Part shown: positions 5,533-12,384 of the stretch, piece after piece | Numbering within the stretch: position 1 is the stretch's first letter | Layout of the letters: the number at the start of each line of letters is the position of its first letter | Origin: a bacterium | Lineage (GTDB): Bacteria; Auribacterota; JABMQX01 | Assembly (NCBI GenBank): GCA_013203085.1 | Contig: JABMQX010000016.1 | Span: forward strand, 1-12,384 | DNA: 12,384 nucleotides | Direction of reading: 5' to 3' | Notes under the pieces: model-generated | The model's database searches: none | Seen by the model: the letters and a program-made list of their open reading frames with translations, nothing else | What the model was told of the DNA's origin: nothing | Made by a program: the position numbers and the translations under genes

Positions 5533-7641
5533 ATGAGAAACACAATTGCATCGACAGTTCGGTTTGCGACCACGTGCGTTCTGTCGCTCGCGTTCCTGGC
5601 TGGAGGGGTGGCCGTGGGCCAGGAGTATTGGGTGTCGACGACGGGTAATGACGCAGATGCCGGCACCAGGGAAAAGCCTTTCGCCACTCTGGAGCGAGCA
5701 CGCGGCGCATTGCGGGAAGCGAAGAAGGCCGGCCCACTCAAGACGGGGGCTACCGTATGGCTGAGCGGCGGCGTTTACTGGATGGAAAAAACCTTTGCGC
5801 TGGATACGCAGGATTCCGGCACAGCGGGAGCGCAGGTGGTGTACCGGTCAGCGCCCGGCCAGAAGGCGCACCTGGTCGGCGGAAAGCAGTTACCCTCCGG
5901 CGCCTTCAAGCCGGTAACCAACGTCGGGGCGCTCAAGCGCCTAAATGCGTCCGCTCATGGCAAGGTCATGCAGGTAGACCTGAAGGCTCTGGGGATAACG
6001 GACTACGGCGGGCTCACGCGCCGGGGCGGCATCGAAAGGAACATTCTGCCCGCCGCGCTGGAACTTGTCTTCAACGACCGGCTCATGCCGCTGGCGCACT
6101 GGCCCAACGAAGGCTACGTGACTATCGCCGCTGTGCCGGAAGGGCCCAAGGGCGAACGCTTCGTGTATGAGGGGGATCGCCCGAAACGCTGGAGCAAAGC
6201 CGATGATATCTGGATGCACGGTTACTTCAATCGGAACTGGTGCGACACCTACGAAAAAGTCGCGGCGATTGACACCGCGAAGCGCGAGATCACGACCCGA
6301 GAGCCCCACGACTACCGCGGCTACAAGGCCGGTCAGCGAATCCGTTTCCTGAACCTACTCGAAGAGCTGGACGAGCCTGGCGAATGGTATCTCGACAGGA
6401 ACACCGGTACGCTATACTTCTGGCCGCCCGAGCCAATTGAGAGGGGCCGGGTATTGGTCTCGTTGCTTGAGACGCCGCTGGTCGCGCTGCGAGGCACGGA
6501 GCATGTCACGCTCCGTGGCCTCATCCTGGAATGCACCAGGGGATCCGGGGTGGAAATAGTGGGCGGTCACCACAACCTCGTTGCTGGATGCACGCTGAGG
6601 AACGTCGGCACGGTCGGCGTAGCGATCGGCGGCGTGGTGGAGGACCTCGAGCGCCGCCTCTACAAGGACACGATGTTCAAGGGCGACGCCGGGACGGACA
6701 ACGGCGTTGTTTCGTGCGACATCTATGACACAGGCGAGTCTGGTGTCATACTGAGCGGCGGTGACCGCAAGACGCTCGAGCCCGGGCGGAACTATGCGGT
6801 CAACAACCACATTTACGACTTTGGCCGCTGGGTCCGGACCTACCGCCCCGCGGTCTTCCTCTGCGGCGTCGGGAACCGCGTGGCCCATAACCTTATGCAC
6901 GATGCGCCCCACACCGCAGTTCTTTTCTTGGGCAACGATCACGTCCTTGAGTTCAACGAGGTCTATCGCGTGTGCATGGAGACGGGCGACGCCGGCGCAT
7001 TTTACATTGGGCGCGACTGGTCGCAGCGCGGCAGCGTAGTCCGCTACAATTACTTCCACGATCTTCGAGCCACCCTGGAGGGGGATGGCAGCTTCAGCGA
7101 TGTTATGGGCGTTTACCTCGACGATCAGGCGAGCGGGATAACCGTGTTCGGCAATATCTTTTGCCGGGTCAACCGCGGCGTCCTGCTGGGGGGAGGGCGG
7201 GACAACACGCTTGAGAATAACATCTTCGCCTTTTGTAGCCGGGCAATTCACCTGGATGCCAGAGGCGTTGGCGACAGTCTCTCCAATGCCAAAACGCTCC
7301 TCGACCGCTTGAAGGCGGCGAACCACGACCGTCCGCCTTATAGCGAGCGGTATCCCATGCTGGCAAAAATCCTTAACGACGAGCCGGGCAAACCAAAGGG
7401 CAATGTGATTGCGCGCAATGTCTGCGTCGGGGGGTCGTGGGAGGTTTTCTACTTGGCCTGTGGCCAGGAGTTCGTGCGGACACTCGTGAAGATGGAAAAC
7501 AACCTCACAGAAGGCGATCCCGGCCTCGTCGCGCCGGAGAAGGGAGATTTCCGGCTGAAGCATGATTCCGCGGCGCTGAAGCTGGGTTTCAAATCCATCC
7601 CCGTAGAGAAGATCGGGCTGTATCCGGACGAGTACCGCTGA
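5533..7641 (+). CDS. Secreted parallel beta-helix glycosidase-like protein (GH141-like architecture)
   Basis: A 702-residue exported protein. The open frame extends upstream, but the sensible start is ATG 5533: GGAG at 5523-5526 lies 6 nt before it, and the next 34 residues form a signal peptide ending AVGQ-EYW. Residues 35-75 (EYWVSTTGNDADAGTREKPF, ATLERARGALRE, VWLSGGVYWM) are the entry of large beta-helix enzymes. Residues 80-280 form an N-terminal beta region (ALELVFNDRLMPLAHWPNEG), and WYLDRNTGTLYFWPPEP at about 284-300 is a hallmark of this group. Beta-helix rungs run from about 310 to 650, with N-rich turns (NNHIYDFGRWVRTY, NYFHDL, NNIFAF). The order and length fit GH141-like proteins, whose founder is a fucosidase acting on rhamnogalacturonan II; GH120-like or an unclassified beta-helix family remains possible. 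It follows the broken DUF4038 gene by 121 bp and precedes the pectate lyase. Confidence 0.85.
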   Translation: MRNTIASTVRFATTCVLSLAFLAGGVAVGQEYWVSTTGNDADAGTREKPFATLERARGALREAKKAGPLKTGATVWLSGGVYWMEKTFALDTQDSGTAGAQVVYRSAPGQKAHLVGGKQLPSGAFKPVTNVGALKRLNASAHGKVMQVDLKALGITDYGGLTRRGGIERNILPAALELVFNDRLMPLAHWPNEGYVTIAAVPEGPKGERFVYEGDRPKRWSKADDIWMHGYFNRNWCDTYEKVAAIDTAKREITTREPHDYRGYKAGQRIRFLNLLEELDEPGEWYLDRNTGTLYFWPPEPIERGRVLVSLLETPLVALRGTEHVTLRGLILECTRGSGVEIVGGHHNLVAGCTLRNVGTVGVAIGGVVEDLERRLYKDTMFKGDAGTDNGVVSCDIYDTGESGVILSGGDRKTLEPGRNYAVNNHIYDFGRWVRTYRPAVFLCGVGNRVAHNLMHDAPHTAVLFLGNDHVLEFNEVYRVCMETGDAGAFYIGRDWSQRGSVVRYNYFHDLRATLEGDGSFSDVMGVYLDDQASGITVFGNIFCRVNRGVLLGGGRDNTLENNIFAFCSRAIHLDARGVGDSLSNAKTLLDRLKAANHDRPPYSERYPMLAKILNDEPGKPKGNVIARNVCVGGSWEVFYLACGQEFVRTLVKMENNLTEGDPGLVAPEKGDFRLKHDSAALKLGFKSIPVEKIGLYPDEYR

Positions 7642-7876
7642 TTTCTCCGAGCGGAGGCTGCATGTTGGCCCCCGCGATTTCCTCGGCCGATCCGAATCAT
7701 ACTGTTTACCATCGGAAGAAACGGTAAGGGTCCTCGGCAATGGCGACTGGGTCTGGAAGAGTCGGCTGGTGGCGCGCAGCAGTTTAAAGCGTCGTTTGTA
7801 GGAGAGGCGGTGCTTTACATTGAAACGGCGGATATGCCCCAATAACCCGGACTCTTCATGAAAGGAAGGACAGACC
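7642..7876 (+). other. Spacer with a possible C-terminal remnant of an exported glycosidase
   Basis: A 235-bp gap. A plus-strand frame running from about 7690 to TAA 7843-7845 ends QQFKASFVGEAVLYIETA. This resembles the last beta strands found at the C-terminus of DUF4038-type glycosidases (F.APF.G.AVLYL). The upstream part of the frame (GKGPRQWRLGLEES) is not recognisable, no start site is present, and another frame (NGDWVWKSRLVA) also reads protein-like, suggesting frameshifts. CTCC-GAGC-GGAG near 7648 is a minor hairpin. The pectate lyase leader occupies the last 20 bp. Confidence 0.25.
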
Positions 7877-9355
7877 ATGGAGACAATTAAGCAAATGATC
7901 GCCTGCTTCGGTGTGCTTGTGGGAGTGTCAGTCGGAGCGGCTTCACGGCCCGACGCGACGGCGGCCAGCGGCCAGGAACCCCCGCGCCCGGTTAGTGCGT
8001 TCCCAACCGCTGAGGGCTTCGGGGCCAAATCGCGGGGCGGCCGCGGCGGCCGGATTATCGCGGTCACGAACTTGAACGACTCGGGAACAGGCAGTCTCCG
8101 ACAGGCTCTTGAGGTCGCGACGGGCCCCCGAATTGTCATCTTTCGAGTCAGCGGCACCATCGCTTTGAAATCGGACATCCGCATCCGAGGCGAGGCGGGC
8201 AGCTTCGTGACCGTGGCCGGCCAGACCTCTCCCGGCGGCGTTCAGCTGAAGGGAGACGGATTGATCGTCATGGACGGGGCGCATGATGTCGTGCTTCGTC
8301 ATCTCCGCATCCGTCCCGGCGCTCACCTCCCCGTCCTCAGGGATACTAATGGCTTCATCGCGTGGGGAAATAACGGAAAGCCCGTGTATAACATCATTGT
8401 CGACCATTGCTCCCTGGAGTGGTCAACCGACCAGAACGGCCCCGACGCGTGGCATTGGGTGACAAACTACACTTCGCAATGGAATATCATCGCGGAAGGC
8501 ACAACGAAAGGGCATGCAAAGGGGCCGCATGGCATGGGCATCCTCATCGGCGGCAGGACCGCCGACGAAAAGCTCACCATGTCGATTCACCATTGCCTCT
8601 TTGCCCACAACGGTGGCAGAAATCCTTTGATCTCAAGCGCGGACGTCGTTGATTTCCGCAACAACGTCGTCTACAACTGGGGAGGAAACAACGCCGCCAA
8701 CTGGGGCAGTTATGTCGGCAACCAGAGCGCCTTTGGCAACATCGTGAACAACCTCTACATCGCCGGTTCCAACAGCAGCACAGCCAACATCTATTGGCTC
8801 GAGAACGGGGGCCCAACCCGCATCGACGAATCTCCGGCGGATCGGGGAGGGACCCGGGTGTTCATGGACGGCAACCTGGGCCCGAACCGCTCTTCCGAGG
8901 ACACCGATGATTGGACCAACGGCGTGTTCAATCTGGACTACTGGAAGCGTGACAGGAGCTCGCATTTCCCGGAAGCGTCTCAGACTCAGTTCAGGGCTTC
9001 GAGCCCGTTCGCAGCGCCGCCGGTCACCGCCGTCCCGGCCCGAGAGCTCAAGTCCGCTATTCTGCCGACCGTGGGCGCCTCGAAGCCATTTCGCGACGCG
9101 CTCGATGCGAGGATCGTGAAAGACGTGATCGACGTCACGGGCAACATTGACAAGATCGGCCCCGGAGGGCCCTGGTCGGTCCTCACCGGAGGGTCGCCGC
9201 CCACCGACTCTGACCACGACGGCATACCCGACGCCTGGGAAAGGGCGCACGGGCTCGACCCGACCAACCCGCGCGACGGCTCGAGAACGGTCGCTAATGG
9301 CTACACCAGCGTTGAGAATTACCTCAATGAGCTGGCAGGCGATCCGATCCCCTGA
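7877..9355 (+). CDS. Secreted pectate lyase (PL1 family) with C-terminal thrombospondin type 3-like repeat
   Basis: A 492-residue exported protein that cleaves polygalacturonate by beta-elimination, with calcium, outside the cytoplasm. Residues 1-30 are a signal peptide. The PL1 fold opens at AFPTAEGFGAKSRGGRGG (41-58) and VTNLNDSGTGSLRQAL (63-78). It continues through VSGTI (91-95), TVAGQTSPGG (112-121) and VLRHLRIRPG (139-148). DHCSLEWSTDQ (176-186) supplies acidic calcium-site residues. HHCLFAHNGGRNPLIS (238-253) contains the conserved Arg248, the likely catalytic base, followed by DFRNNVVYNWGG. Residues 444-455 (DSDHDGIPDAWE) form a calcium-binding thrombospondin type 3-like motif, with LDPTNPRDG and GYTSVENYLNEL after it, a common tail of this exported lyase group. 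AGGAAGGA at 7863-7870 supports the start. It lies 235 bp after the large beta-helix gene and may share its transcript. Confidence 0.92.
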   Translation: METIKQMIACFGVLVGVSVGAASRPDATAASGQEPPRPVSAFPTAEGFGAKSRGGRGGRIIAVTNLNDSGTGSLRQALEVATGPRIVIFRVSGTIALKSDIRIRGEAGSFVTVAGQTSPGGVQLKGDGLIVMDGAHDVVLRHLRIRPGAHLPVLRDTNGFIAWGNNGKPVYNIIVDHCSLEWSTDQNGPDAWHWVTNYTSQWNIIAEGTTKGHAKGPHGMGILIGGRTADEKLTMSIHHCLFAHNGGRNPLISSADVVDFRNNVVYNWGGNNAANWGSYVGNQSAFGNIVNNLYIAGSNSSTANIYWLENGGPTRIDESPADRGGTRVFMDGNLGPNRSSEDTDDWTNGVFNLDYWKRDRSSHFPEASQTQFRASSPFAAPPVTAVPARELKSAILPTVGASKPFRDALDARIVKDVIDVTGNIDKIGPGGPWSVLTGGSPPTDSDHDGIPDAWERAHGLDPTNPRDGSRTVANGYTSVENYLNELAGDPIP

Positions 9356-9374
9356 CCAGATTGGAGGTTCAAAC

Positions 9375-9545
9375 ATGGCTGCGCACCTGACAAGAAGGCG
9401 CTTTCTCCTGGCGGCGGCAAGTGTGATGGCATCGTCACCTACTGCCTGGACAAGCGGTCCCGGAACCAGACCTTTTCTTTTGCCCAGAAGTTGTCTCGTG
9501 AATTCCAGAGAGACAAAAGATGAATGCTGCCAGCCGTACAACTGA
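9375..9545 (+). pseudogene. Short ORF with Tat signal, probably the 5' remnant of an exported protein gene
   Basis: A 56-residue frame with a good GGAGG (9363-9367) 7 nt before the ATG and a textbook Tat signal (LTRRRFLLAAASVMASSPTA). After TAWTSGPG the sequence (TRPFLLPRSCLVNSRETK, then DECCQPYN) has no domain and stops at 9543-9545. It begins 19 nt after the pectate lyase stop, as expected of an operon gene, and is followed by the kelch gene after 41 nt. A 7-bp inverted repeat (TTGTCTC 9491-9497, GAGACAA 9510-9516) lies in the second half. The best reading is a deletion that left the signal peptide and removed the enzyme. A genuine small exported peptide is the alternative. Confidence 0.55.
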
Positions 9546-9586
9546 GAGAGGTGCATGCGATAACTGCATGAAAAGGAGCGACTGCG

Positions 9587-10840
9587 ATGATCAATCCCAT
9601 TAAAGCACTTCTGATGATTCTCGTCACTCTGGCCGCCGCCCCACTGGGCACTCAAGCGGAGAGCCCCCTATCAGCGCTCCCCAGCAAGCCTGGCCGACAC
9701 ATCGACCGGATCAAGGCCCTGGAAGACAATTCCTGGCTGGAACTCGGGACTCCTGCTGCCGACCCAAAATGGGGCCGGGCGCGCGGCCGATCCTGGACCT
9801 CGGAGATGCCGCTGGCCCCCGAGCTGCGCGGTGCCTTCCTTCAGGGTGAAGGGCGGCATGGCTACACCAAGCCGGACGGCCACTACATGGACGATCTCTG
9901 GTTCTACGACATCAACGCCCACCGTTGGATCTGTTGCTATCCCGGAGCGCCGGCAAAGACCCTGCGGCTGCGGCTCAATGCAGATGGCTTTGAGGCAACG
10001 CCGGATGGAGACCTCATTCCCGTTGCTCAGCAGGTCCACGGCTACGAGATGAACACGTATGACACCGACGGGAAACGCCTGCTGAGCATGCCGAACACGC
10101 ACACCTATTGGGAAAAGGCGATGCCGCAGCGCAAGGACTGGCTCAAGCCGCCGCCGGCGGACGCCAGTCCCTGGTTCTATGAGACAATTACGGGAAAGTG
10201 GAAGCGTCTGCGCACGGGCACGAGAGGCCCCCGGACCGGATGCGGCGACACGCTTGTCTACCTTCCGGGCCGCAAACAAGCCTTCTACCTGTATCGCAGC
10301 GACGACGTGTGGCTGTACGACACTCAGACAGACACCTGGCAGAACGTGGAATCCAAAGGCCCCAGACCTCCCTTCGGCATCGATGCCACATCCTGCTACG
10401 ACTCCAAGCGCCATCGTATCTATATCGGAGGCGGCAGCTATCCAGTCGCGCCTTCGGGCACACACGCATTCTGGGTCTACGACTTGAAGGCGAACACCTG
10501 GTTGGACCCCAGGCCGGGAGGGTCGCCATGCAAGGGTTCCAACAGCTATCCCACCAAGAACGCCGTCATGGTGTATGATCCATGGAACGACAAGGTGCTG
10601 CTCCTGTTCCATTCTTTCCATGACGACACCCCGGAGAGACTTGGAGTATATGTGTACGACCCGAACACCAACGCCTGGGACGATGAGGCGCTGCTTGTCT
10701 CCGACAAACTGGGCCGTAACCGACAGGCCAAGAACGGATTCTACGACTCGGAGTTAAACGCCGTTTTCATCCACTCTGCCGGTGACAGCGAGGATGACGG
10801 CACCATCTGGGTGTATCGCTACCGACGGGCCACCCAATAG
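9587..10840 (+). CDS. Secreted kelch-type beta-propeller protein
   Basis: A 417-residue exported protein. The signal peptide is MINPIKALLMILVTLAAAPL plus GTQA, cleaved before ES (about residue 24). Kelch-like blades repeat the pattern W.YD...N.W. They lie at about 101-114 (MDDLWFYDINAHRW), 195-208 (PWFYETITGKWKRL), 239-251 (DDVWLYDTQTDTW), 293-305 (HAFWVYDLKANTW), 352-364 (LGVYVYDPNTNAW) and 407-412 (IWVYRY). Segments such as HRIYIGGGSY supply the inner strands. That is consistent with a six-bladed propeller. Kelch proteins of this kind bind ligands or sugars; some are oxidases, but no galactose-oxidase copper ligands are evident. AAGGAG (9573-9578) is 8 nt before the ATG. Its place after the pectate lyase suggests a role in the same polysaccharide pathway, which is inference. 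Confidence 0.85.
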   Translation: MINPIKALLMILVTLAAAPLGTQAESPLSALPSKPGRHIDRIKALEDNSWLELGTPAADPKWGRARGRSWTSEMPLAPELRGAFLQGEGRHGYTKPDGHYMDDLWFYDINAHRWICCYPGAPAKTLRLRLNADGFEATPDGDLIPVAQQVHGYEMNTYDTDGKRLLSMPNTHTYWEKAMPQRKDWLKPPPADASPWFYETITGKWKRLRTGTRGPRTGCGDTLVYLPGRKQAFYLYRSDDVWLYDTQTDTWQNVESKGPRPPFGIDATSCYDSKRHRIYIGGGSYPVAPSGTHAFWVYDLKANTWLDPRPGGSPCKGSNSYPTKNAVMVYDPWNDKVLLLFHSFHDDTPERLGVYVYDPNTNAWDDEALLVSDKLGRNRQAKNGFYDSELNAVFIHSAGDSEDDGTIWVYRYRRATQ

Positions 10841-11153
10841 CCTGGGGCGGCCCTGGGGAGCTCAGGCAGCCCCATTCCTCCGTAACATGAGTCATGGCTG
10901 AAAGAGCTTGACTTGTGATCTGGCACAAAGGATAAAAGACCAAGATCGATCCTCATTATGAAGCTCCAAGACTTTTCGTGACCTGCATCCACTGTGTGGA
11001 TATTTGGAGGTCGTCCGCGAGGAAGGACGGCCTTGAACTGGGCGGCAGACTGCAAGTCCTTCTTGACGTTGGGACCTGGTTTTCCATCACGACACGAGTC
11101 TGACTCGTATCAACTACCGGTCGTGTTCCGGCATGCCGTAGACGGAGTTCAAA
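10841..11153 (+). other. Spacer before the DNRLRE protein gene, with palindromes
   Basis: A 313-bp gap without a gene. TGGGGC (10843-10848) can pair with GCCCCA (10869-10874) just after the kelch stop, but no T run follows. Near the next gene there is ACGAGT-CTG-ACTCGT (11094-11108) and the 10-bp palindrome CGGCATGCCG (11129-11138), 15 nt before the ATG. The second could fold next to the ribosome binding site (GGAG at 11144-11147). No clear -35/-10 pair was found. Confidence 0.35.
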
Positions 11154-12266
11154 ATGACTGAGATTTCTTTTCGGTTTTGGGCGGTACGAGCGTTTGGCAG
11201 ACATTCGCACGGCGCGGCAAACGGTGGCATAGCCGCTAAAGCCAAGCGCCGCGGTTCCGCTCTGATCCTGCGACTTTGGCTCATTGGAGCTACGTGTGTT
11301 GCAGGAAGTCCGGCGGCCGAGGCTCAAGAGGGTTTTGTGACGGCCACATTCGGGAACACCGCGAACGCACAGTATCCTCAGACCCTGAAGATCGAGCGGG
11401 AAGTGATGCGCTTTGATTTGTCTTCTCTGCCGAGAGGTGTGAAGATCCAACGGGCGATTCTGCGATTCCCCTTCCGGTCTGATTGGGGTGGTCATGCAGC
11501 AGTGAAACTGTCGCCCATCGGTGTTTCGAAGCGGTCTTTGCCCACACATCCGCCGGCCCATCGTTCACTGAATGTCACGCAGGCAGTGAGGATCTGGGCT
11601 GCCAGCCCCGCGGCCAACCGAGGATTGAAGATTGTGCAGGCTGGCCGGGCCGAGCTTCAGGAAGCCATCTTGGAACTCAGTTATGTTGGCCCGGCTGCTC
11701 AGCCGCTGCCGGTGGTGACGCAATTGCAGGGCGAGCACCGCAACGGCCAGACCTTCTTGACGTGGTGCGAACCACACAACATTGTTGGCAAGGACGAGCC
11801 AACCTTTGAAAAGTTCGAACTGGCCATTCTGGATGCTCAGGCCGAGCGGCGGATCTTCTATCGTGTCTATCGGCATAGCGAGCCGATCACGGCAATCAAC
11901 CTGGGTCAAGCCGAGTTGGTCTGCGAGGTTCCGGAGGCCTTATCAGGTTGGAACTTGCTGGCCATTGCCAACACAGAACATCCACAGCTTCGTCTGACCA
12001 AGCGATCGCCGTTACGCAGCGGCAACCTGCGACTGGAACACATTATGACGCGATATCGTGTAAGTGACAATGAGGCACCGTTGCCGCGCACCGTGGGGCT
12101 GGCCGTGCTGACGGCCAAACAGCCCGGATCTCATTACTATGCAGTGACCGTGTCGGCTGATGGCCGCGAAGCGGTGGATCGTCTCACCGCCGGGCAGAGC
12201 CTAACCGTTGCGATCGATGAGAGTCCGGCCAAGTTCCCGGCAATTATTAATGGGAGCATTATATAA
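11154..12266 (+). CDS. N-terminal part of a large exported DNRLRE/fibronectin-like protein, probably truncated by an IS630 insertion
   Basis: 370 residues. A long n-region leads into a hydrophobic segment (35-56, ALILRLWLIGATCVAGSPAA) with cleavage near AEA-QEG. Residues 60-178 match a DNRLRE-type beta sandwich (VMRFDLSSLPRGVKIQRAIL, LNVTQAVRIWAA, AILELSY). Residues 190-345 are fibronectin-like: HRNGQTFLTW, IFYRVYRHSEPIT, YYAVTVSADGRE. In related exported planctomycete-type proteins this module precedes a C-terminal esterase/peptidase-like domain, which is absent here. The frame ends IDESPAKFPAIINGSII, and the last residues come from AT-rich DNA unlike the rest of the gene, immediately before an IS630-type transposase start. 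The simplest reading is loss of the C-terminal part through insertion. GGAG (11144-11147) supports ATG 11154. Confidence 0.7.
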   Translation: MTEISFRFWAVRAFGRHSHGAANGGIAAKAKRRGSALILRLWLIGATCVAGSPAAEAQEGFVTATFGNTANAQYPQTLKIEREVMRFDLSSLPRGVKIQRAILRFPFRSDWGGHAAVKLSPIGVSKRSLPTHPPAHRSLNVTQAVRIWAASPAANRGLKIVQAGRAELQEAILELSYVGPAAQPLPVVTQLQGEHRNGQTFLTWCEPHNIVGKDEPTFEKFELAILDAQAERRIFYRVYRHSEPITAINLGQAELVCEVPEALSGWNLLAIANTEHPQLRLTKRSPLRSGNLRLEHIMTRYRVSDNEAPLPRTVGLAVLTAKQPGSHYYAVTVSADGREAVDRLTAGQSLTVAIDESPAKFPAIINGSII

Positions 12267-12295
12267 TTGACATGGAGATGAGTTTCATGTATTAT
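12267..12295 (+). promoter_or_regulatory. Near-consensus sigma-70 promoter for the transposase
   Basis: TTGACA (12267-12272, perfect -35), a 17-bp spacer, and TATTAT (12290-12295, 5 of 6 for -10). Transcription would start around 12301-12303, at or next to the transposase ATG (12303). The -35 begins directly after the TAA stop of the interrupted gene. This is the strongest promoter-like sequence I found in the window. Confidence 0.6.
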
Positions 12296-12302
12296 TATAT
12301 GT

Positions 12303-12384
12303 ATGATTACAAAAGATGCACGTTCACTTTCTCCGGAAGCGCAGGAAGACCTCCGCCGTCGGGTGGTGGGGGCAATCCTGCAGC
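12303..12384 (+). CDS. IS630-family transposase, N-terminus (partial)
   Basis: Twenty-seven codons are visible before the window ends: MITKDARSLSPEAQEDLRRR then VVGAILQ. DARSLSPEAQE.LRRRVV is the characteristic start of IS630-type (Tc1/mariner-like, DDE) transposases, which continue into a helix-turn-helix. The in-frame upstream stop TGA at 12279-12281 and the lack of another nearby ATG make 12303 the likely start. No Shine-Dalgarno site precedes it, only AT-rich DNA, which fits leaderless translation from the promoter just upstream. The catalytic DDE domain lies outside the window. Confidence 0.82.
   Translation, partial: MITKDARSLSPEAQEDLRRRVVGAILQ

Larger units (their letters stand above)
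12267..12384 (+). mobile_element. Left end of an IS630-family insertion sequence (continues past the window)
   Basis: The boundary is approximate. The transposase start, the sharp change to AT-rich sequence from about 12241, and the abrupt end of the upstream gene all place the element's left end between roughly 12241 and 12267. IS630 elements insert at TA, and several TA dinucleotides occur here (ATTATATAATTG). The terminal inverted repeat cannot be confirmed because the right end is not in the window. Confidence 0.55.

Noticed and set aside
6412..8184. 590-codon minus-strand open frame
   Set aside because: It lies opposite the large beta-helix and pectate lyase genes, has no recognisable domain and reflects GC-rich codon bias.
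8633..9655. 340-codon minus-strand open frame across pectate lyase and the next start
   Set aside because: Antisense to the well-supported PL1 gene; composition is Arg/Val-rich without motifs.
1..12384. CRISPR array, toxin-antitoxin or phage-defence system
   Set aside because: No regularly spaced repeats, no cas-like genes and no small paired genes were seen on either strand.

Overview
The window (about 12.4 kb, fairly GC-rich, with clear Shine-Dalgarno sites) looks like chromosomal DNA of an uncultured carbohydrate-degrading bacterium. A planctomycete or another PVC-type heterotroph is most likely. This rests on protein style: Tat-exported TIM-barrel enzymes, several secreted right-handed beta-helix proteins, a kelch protein, a DNRLRE-type multidomain export protein and an IS630 element. 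It is an inference, since there is no rRNA or marker gene.

Layout. Positions 1-109 hold what may be the tail of a cold-shock-type protein, followed by a non-coding stretch with two hairpins. Positions 692-2370 carry two minus-strand genes: a Tat-exported hydroxypyruvate isomerase-like TIM barrel and a flavodoxin-fold FMN reductase with a cysteine cluster. Positions 2385-3878 form a long divergent spacer with no convincing intact gene. It ends in a frameshifted fragment of a DUF4038 (GH140 apiosidase-like) N-terminus. Everything from 3879 to the right end is on the plus strand: a secreted beta-helix protein running into a second, nonsense-interrupted DUF4038 start; a 702-aa secreted beta-helix enzyme (GH141-like architecture); a PL1-type pectate lyase with a C-terminal calcium-binding repeat; a short broken Tat ORF; a secreted kelch beta-propeller; the N-terminal part of a large DNRLRE/fibronectin-like exported protein; and the start of an IS630-family transposase.

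How it fits together. The intact plus-strand genes encode exported proteins, and the beta-helix and pectate-lyase members point to breakdown of pectin-like plant or algal polysaccharide outside the cell or in the periplasm. GH140 and GH141 founding members act on rhamnogalacturonan II, so the locus may be an old pectin/RG-II utilisation cluster. The isomerase and the reductase could serve downstream sugar or redox metabolism, but nothing in the sequence ties them to it.

The most notable feature is decay in progress. There are two DUF4038 N-terminal remnants, one with a 1-nt deletion and one with a TGA where the family has a conserved Trp. There is also a possible DUF4038 C-terminal remnant beyond the GH141-like gene, a Tat signal ORF that stops after 56 codons, and a large exported protein cut off at an AT-rich junction where an IS630 element starts. 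That transposase appears to be driven by a near-consensus promoter so close to the ATG that the mRNA would be leaderless. I see no CRISPR array, tRNA, rRNA or defence system.
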